A stretch of 7,751 nt of DNA, taken from CAXBYZ01 sp043826085 (GTDB lineage Bacteria > Patescibacteriota > Microgenomatia > UBA1400 > CG1-02-47-37). Below the pieces are notes generated by a model. That model was not told the DNA's origin, did not search any database, and worked only from the letters and a program-made list of their open reading frames with translations. The translations under genes were made by a program, and so were the position numbers. Where the stretch lies: positions 1-7,751 of the forward strand of contig JBDRQW010000071.1 of the NCBI GenBank assembly GCA_043826085.1. The letters run 5' to 3'. Below, piece by piece: positions 4,323 to 7,751 of this stretch (within the stretch, counting starts at the first letter, position 1; the number at the start of each line of letters is the position of its first letter).

Positions 4323-5285
4323 ATGAAAAAAGCATTTATTACCGGCATTACCGGCCAAGATGGCTCTTACCTGGCCGAATTTTTACTCAAAAAAAACTAT
4401 CAAGTTTTTGGTTTAACTAGACGAACCAGTACTTCAAACCACGGTCGAATCAAAAACATCATTAACGACATTACTTTATTTTCCGGAGACTTACTTGATC
4501 AACACTCCATGAGTTACGCTATCAAAGAAGCTCAGCCGGACGAAGTGTATAACTTAGCCGCCCAGTCTTTTGTTCCCGCCTCTTGGTCTCAGCCGGTGTT
4601 AACCGGAGAGTTTACCGCCTTGGGGGTTACTCGAATTTTAGAAGCTTTGAGAATTGCCAAACCCGACGCCAAATTTTACCAAGCTTCAAGTTCAGAAATG
4701 TTTGGTAAAGTTAGACAAACACCTCAAAATGAAGACACTCCTTTTTATCCCAGAAGTCCATATGGTGTTGCCAAAGTTTATGGCCACTGGATCACCATTA
4801 ACTACCGAGAGTCTTTTAATATGTTTGCTGTTTCCGGTATTCTCTTTAATCACGAATCAGAAAGAAGAGGCTTGGAATTTGTTACCAGAAAAATTGCTAA
4901 CGCCGTTGCTCGAATTAAACTAGGTAAACAACAAAAACTCAAACTTGGCAATCTTGAGTCCAAAAGAGACTGGGGTTATGCTCCGGATTATGTCAAAGCC
5001 ATGTGGCTAATGCTTCAACAAGATAAACCTCAGGATTTTGTCATTGCCACCGGCAAAACTTGGTCCGTTAAACAATGTGCTGACATCGCTTTTAAAGCTG
5101 TTGGTCTAAACTGGGAAGATTATATTGAAACTGATAAACAATTTATGCGACCAGCTGAGGTCGATTTGCTGGTCGGTGATGCCGGTAAAGCCAAAAAAAT
5201 CTTAGGTTGGCAACCCAAAACCAGCTTTAAACAAATGATGGAAATCATGGTCAAAGCTGAACTAGAAAAGGAGAAAAATTCATGA
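4323..5285 (+). CDS. gmd: GDP-mannose 4,6-dehydratase
   Basis: The enzyme converts GDP-D-mannose to GDP-4-keto-6-deoxy-D-mannose with bound NADP(H), the common precursor of GDP-fucose, GDP-rhamnose and GDP-perosamine. At 320 residues it is somewhat shorter than E. coli Gmd but complete. Visible features are G-I-T-G-Q-D-G (8-14), the NADP-binding and tetramer-forming loop R-R-T-S-T-S-N (33-39), Y-N-L-A-A-Q-S (76-82), the catalytic S123 and E125 in A-S-S-S-E-M-F-G, Y147 and K151 in Y-G-V-A-K, N-H-E-S-E-R-R-G (176-183), D-W-G-Y-A-P-D-Y (216-223) and F-M-R-P-A-E-V (274-280). It has its own Shine-Dalgarno and overlaps the next gene by 4 bases. No GDP-fucose synthase or perosamine aminotransferase is visible, so the final sugar is unknown; the neighbouring paralogue is the obvious candidate for the next step. 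A 35-base block near the start (4335-4369) is identical to that gene. Confidence 0.95.
   Translation: MKKAFITGITGQDGSYLAEFLLKKNYQVFGLTRRTSTSNHGRIKNIINDITLFSGDLLDQHSMSYAIKEAQPDEVYNLAAQSFVPASWSQPVLTGEFTALGVTRILEALRIAKPDAKFYQASSSEMFGKVRQTPQNEDTPFYPRSPYGVAKVYGHWITINYRESFNMFAVSGILFNHESERRGLEFVTRKIANAVARIKLGKQQKLKLGNLESKRDWGYAPDYVKAMWLMLQQDKPQDFVIATGKTWSVKQCADIAFKAVGLNWEDYIETDKQFMRPAEVDLLVGDAGKAKKILGWQPKTSFKQMMEIMVKAELEKEKNS
5268..5273 (+). promoter_or_regulatory. Shine-Dalgarno sequence for the GT2-GtrA gene
   Basis: AAGGAG lies inside the end of gmd, 8 bases before the ATG at 5282. It fixes the start of the glycosyltransferase, in agreement with the immediate beta-strand start M-K-V-I-I-I-I-P-T-Y-N-E. 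Confidence 0.75.
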
Positions 5286-6400
5286 AAGTCATTATCATTA
5301 TTCCCACCTACAACGAAAAAGCCAACATTGGTAGCACTATTGATAACTTAGAGGAAAACTTTAAAAAAATTCCCTCCAAGCACCAAATGAGTATCTTAGT
5401 TATCGACGACTCTTCTCCGGATGGTACCCAAGATATTGTTAAAGCCAAAAAAGCCAAGTACGGTAACATCGTCTTACTTCCAAACAAGATCAAAGCCGGT
5501 CTGGGAGCCGCTTATATTAAAGCCATGAGATACGCTATGGAAAAACTAGAGGCAGATGTAGTTTTTGAGTTCGATGCCGATGGCTCTCATCAACCCAAAT
5601 ACATTCCCGGTATGATCGAAACTTTAGAAAAAGGGGCTGATGTTGTCATCGGTTCCAGATACGTTCCCGGGGGATCAATGCCTGATGATTGGGGGATTGA
5701 TAGAAAACTAGTCTCTTATCTTGGAAATTTTATTGCCCGCTCAGTTCTATGGACCTGGCAATACAAAGACCAAACCAGTGGCTTTAGGGGCACTAAGACC
5801 AACTTCTTAAAAAAAGTTGATCTAGATAACCTGCTTTCAAAACAATTTGCCTACAAAATTCATCTTTACTATGCTTTACATAAATTAGGGGCTAAAATTG
5901 TCGAGTTTCCAATTGACTTTATTGATAGATCTAAGGGTAAAAGTAAATTTCCTAAAAATAACGTTATCGATTCTTTAAGAGTAGTCTTTACCTTACGTTA
6001 CAAAGAAAACGAAAAACTATTCAAAGTAGCCATCGTTGGCGGTATTGGCACTTTTGTTCAAATAATCTTTTTTAATATATTTCGCTTGTTTACTGGTTTA
6101 AGCATAGCTCAAAACATTGCTATCGAGTTAGCTATTATTTCTAACTTTGTCTTAAATAATATTTGGACATTTAAAGGCCAGGCATTTAAATTCAGTCAAG
6201 CAAAGAAGCTAATTACTGGTTTTCTTAAATTTAATTTAACCTCGGTTGGCTCAATCATTATTCAAAACATAATAATGCTTGGGGGAGTGGCAATATTCGG
6301 TAGCTCTTTCTTAATCGAAAACAGTCTAGTCATCGTCGGTGTCTTAATCGGCCTGATCTGGAACTATCTTATGTACACTAGAGTTGTGTGGAAAAAGTAA
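5282..6400 (+). CDS. Polyprenyl-phosphate mannosyltransferase (GT2) fused to a GtrA membrane domain
   Basis: The protein probably transfers mannose or glucose from a nucleotide sugar to polyprenyl phosphate at the cytoplasmic face, making a lipid-linked donor. The first 240 or so residues are a DPM1-like GT2 domain: P-T-Y-N-E (8-12), D-D-S-S-P-D-G-T (42-49), the metal-binding D-A-D-G-S-H-Q-P (98-105), G-S-R-Y (124-127), D-R-K (140-142), T-S-G-F-R (165-169) and G-K-S-K-F (219-223). Residues about 247-372 are a GtrA-like domain with four hydrophobic segments (about 247-269, 273-294, 317-341, 347-368). GtrA proteins are thought to flip or accommodate the lipid-linked sugar. This two-domain form is also known in some other prokaryotes. 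The start overlaps gmd by 4 bases and has a good Shine-Dalgarno. Mannose is favoured because gmd shows that GDP-mannose is used; glucose cannot be excluded. Confidence 0.92.
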   Translation: MKVIIIIPTYNEKANIGSTIDNLEENFKKIPSKHQMSILVIDDSSPDGTQDIVKAKKAKYGNIVLLPNKIKAGLGAAYIKAMRYAMEKLEADVVFEFDADGSHQPKYIPGMIETLEKGADVVIGSRYVPGGSMPDDWGIDRKLVSYLGNFIARSVLWTWQYKDQTSGFRGTKTNFLKKVDLDNLLSKQFAYKIHLYYALHKLGAKIVEFPIDFIDRSKGKSKFPKNNVIDSLRVVFTLRYKENEKLFKVAIVGGIGTFVQIIFFNIFRLFTGLSIAQNIAIELAIISNFVLNNIWTFKGQAFKFSQAKKLITGFLKFNLTSVGSIIIQNIIMLGGVAIFGSSFLIENSLVIVGVLIGLIWNYLMYTRVVWKK

Positions 6401-7751
6401 AAAAAGTTCTTCACCAGTACAAGTTTTTAATTGCCTTAATTTTAATCGGCACTTTACTTAGATTATTTAGAATCGAAGCTTCTCTTCAATTTTTAGGTGA
6501 TCAAGGTCGGGACGCTTTAGTTTGGCTTAAAATGATCCAAGAGTTTGACTTACCATTTATTGGCCCAATTACTTCTGTTGGCGGCTTCTTTTTAGGTCCA
6601 CTCTACTACTATATGATGGCCCCTTTTCTACTTCTCTCAAACTTTAACCCTGTTGGTCCGGCTATCGCTACCGCCATCATCGGTGTTTTAACCATCCCAG
6701 CCATTTACTTTATTACCAAGGAGATGTTATCAAAGACAGCTGCCAACTTTACAACTTTACTCTATGCCATCGGTTCCATGCCGGTCATTTTAACTCGAAA
6801 TGCTTGGAATCCAAACCCCATGCCTTTAGCTACCCTTGGTATCGTCTATGGTTTTTATAAAGCCAGAACTACTTCAAAAACATCCTGGTTGCTTCTATCT
6901 GCAATTTCTTTAGGTGTTGCTCTCCAACTCCACTACATGATTGTCTTTTTAGGCCCATTTATTCTAATCCAGCTTGTTAACATTATAAAAATTAAAAAAT
7001 TAAGATTAAAAATAATTTACTGGTTCTTAAGTTTAACTGCTTTAATGATCCCTTTAATTCTTTTTGAGATTAAGAATAACTTTATTAACTTTAGTGGCCT
7101 AATCGAGTATTTAACCAAAAACAAATATCAGCAATTTAATTTTCTTCAAACCTTTAGAGATGTAAAAGGTAGAAGTGAACAAGCTATTGGTATGTTGCTT
7201 GGTTTTGGAGAACAGTATTCTATATTTAGAGTTTGGCTGTCCCGACTAATTTGGATCCCCGGCCTTATTTTATTATTTAAAAAACCATCTTTGGGTTACA
7301 AAACTACCGCTTTTTGGCTGTTTTTAAGCATTATCTCGATTGCCTTCTATCGTGGAGTTATTCCCGCTTACTATATTGCTTTTATCATGCCCAGTGTTTT
7401 TATGTTGGTCGGTTTTTTACTGTCTTTGTTTAAAGGCAAACTTAAATTCATTCCCTTTATTTTTATCGCTATTTTTATTTACTTTAACTCTCAATCACTT
7501 TATAAAGCCTTATCTGAAACCGGCAACCTCAAATCAGTTAAAATAACCGCTCAATTTATTTTATCCGATGTCAAAGATAATAATTATCAAAACTACAACC
7601 TAACTTTAATTGACGGCACCAAGGACTATAAAGCTTACAGTTTCCGGTATTACCTTAAGGCCTTAGGGGGTACTCCCTTAGGTATAGATCAATATCCGGA
7701 AACTAATATCCTCTATCTCGTCTCACCCTACTTTCAAACAGACATTTTAGC
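6388..7751 (+). CDS. GT-C membrane glycosyltransferase (PMT/ArnT-like, GT39-type), 3'-truncated, GTG start
   Basis: A frame open from GTG at 6388 to the window edge gives 454 codons. An in-frame TAG at 6379-6381 leaves the GTG as the only credible start, overlapping the GT2-GtrA gene by 13 bases. The next methionine (residue 49) would remove the first membrane segment and the catalytic motif. The protein is strongly hydrophobic with many predicted membrane passes. After the first (about 13-24) comes F-R-I-E...F-L-G-D-Q-G-R-D (27-42), where D38 matches the catalytic aspartate in the first outer loop of GT-C enzymes. S-V-G-G-F-F-L-G-P-L-Y-Y-Y (63-75), N-A-W-N-P-N-P (138-144) and L-H-Y-M (181-184) are typical of bacterial PMT_2-type transferases. 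Such enzymes use polyprenyl-phosphate sugars outside the membrane, so it is a natural partner of the preceding gene. The last 60 or so residues look like the start of a soluble outer domain. Acceptor unknown. Confidence 0.88.
   Translation, partial: MEKVKKVLHQYKFLIALILIGTLLRLFRIEASLQFLGDQGRDALVWLKMIQEFDLPFIGPITSVGGFFLGPLYYYMMAPFLLLSNFNPVGPAIATAIIGVLTIPAIYFITKEMLSKTAANFTTLLYAIGSMPVILTRNAWNPNPMPLATLGIVYGFYKARTTSKTSWLLLSAISLGVALQLHYMIVFLGPFILIQLVNIIKIKKLRLKIIYWFLSLTALMIPLILFEIKNNFINFSGLIEYLTKNKYQQFNFLQTFRDVKGRSEQAIGMLLGFGEQYSIFRVWLSRLIWIPGLILLFKKPSLGYKTTAFWLFLSIISIAFYRGVIPAYYIAFIMPSVFMLVGFLLSLFKGKLKFIPFIFIAIFIYFNSQSLYKALSETGNLKSVKITAQFILSDVKDNNYQNYNLTLIDGTKDYKAYSFRYYLKALGGTPLGIDQYPETNILYLVSPYFQTDIL

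Noticed and set aside
4654..4923. 89-codon open frame within gmd on the same strand
   Set aside because: Shifted frame of a well-supported gene whose catalytic motifs lie in the main frame.
5308..5493. 61-codon open frame on the minus strand
   Set aside because: Antisense shadow of the GT2 domain; no ribosome binding site or recognisable motif.
7340..7546. 68-codon hydrophobic frame near the right edge
   Set aside because: Shifted frame of the GT-C gene; hydrophobicity follows from the T-rich membrane-coding sequence.

Overview
The window is AT-rich and gene-dense, and every supportable gene lies on the plus strand. It reads like a fragment of an uncultured bacterium with a compact genome. 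The GT2-GtrA polyprenyl-phosphate glycosyltransferase, the PMT/ArnT-like membrane glycosyltransferase with an N-A-W-N-P-N-P motif and the run of 4-base ATGA gene overlaps fit Candidate Phyla Radiation (Patescibacteria, Microgenomates-like) genomes. That placement is inference only. TGA is used as a stop by three genes and tryptophan is TGG, so the genetic code looks standard.

Left part (1-1497) is accessory in character. It holds the 3' end of a class I SAM-dependent methyltransferase (2-469), a 328-base gene-free stretch full of inverted repeats, an unrecognised 135-residue protein (798-1205) with a near-consensus promoter placed for a leaderless transcript, and a second long imperfect inverted repeat starting in that gene's stop codon. 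The two inverted repeats (520-609 and 1203-1344) have TAAC...GTTA ends like integron attC sites, so 798-1205 may sit in a mobile gene cassette. No integrase gene is visible. This is the most speculative and most interesting part of the window.

Right part (1498-7751) is a tightly coupled glycan operon of six genes: idi (type I isopentenyl-diphosphate isomerase), ugd (UDP-glucose 6-dehydrogenase), a divergent GMD-like SDR, gmd (GDP-mannose 4,6-dehydratase), a polyprenyl-phosphate mannosyl/glucosyltransferase fused to a GtrA domain, and a multi-pass GT-C glycosyltransferase that starts at GTG and runs off the right edge. Junctions are 4-base overlaps except gmd-like/gmd (16-base gap with a Shine-Dalgarno) and the last pair (13-base overlap).

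Together these genes could supply the isoprenoid precursor of the lipid carrier (Idi), nucleotide sugars (UDP-glucuronate and GDP-6-deoxy-4-keto-mannose derivatives), transfer of a hexose to the polyprenyl phosphate carrier and its passage through the membrane (GT2-GtrA), and final transfer outside the membrane (GT-C). The strangest gene is the GMD-like paralogue at 3305-4306. It is about 52% identical to its neighbour and aligns without gaps, but the dehydratase glutamate is replaced by lysine and the arginine-rich NADP-binding loop is gone.
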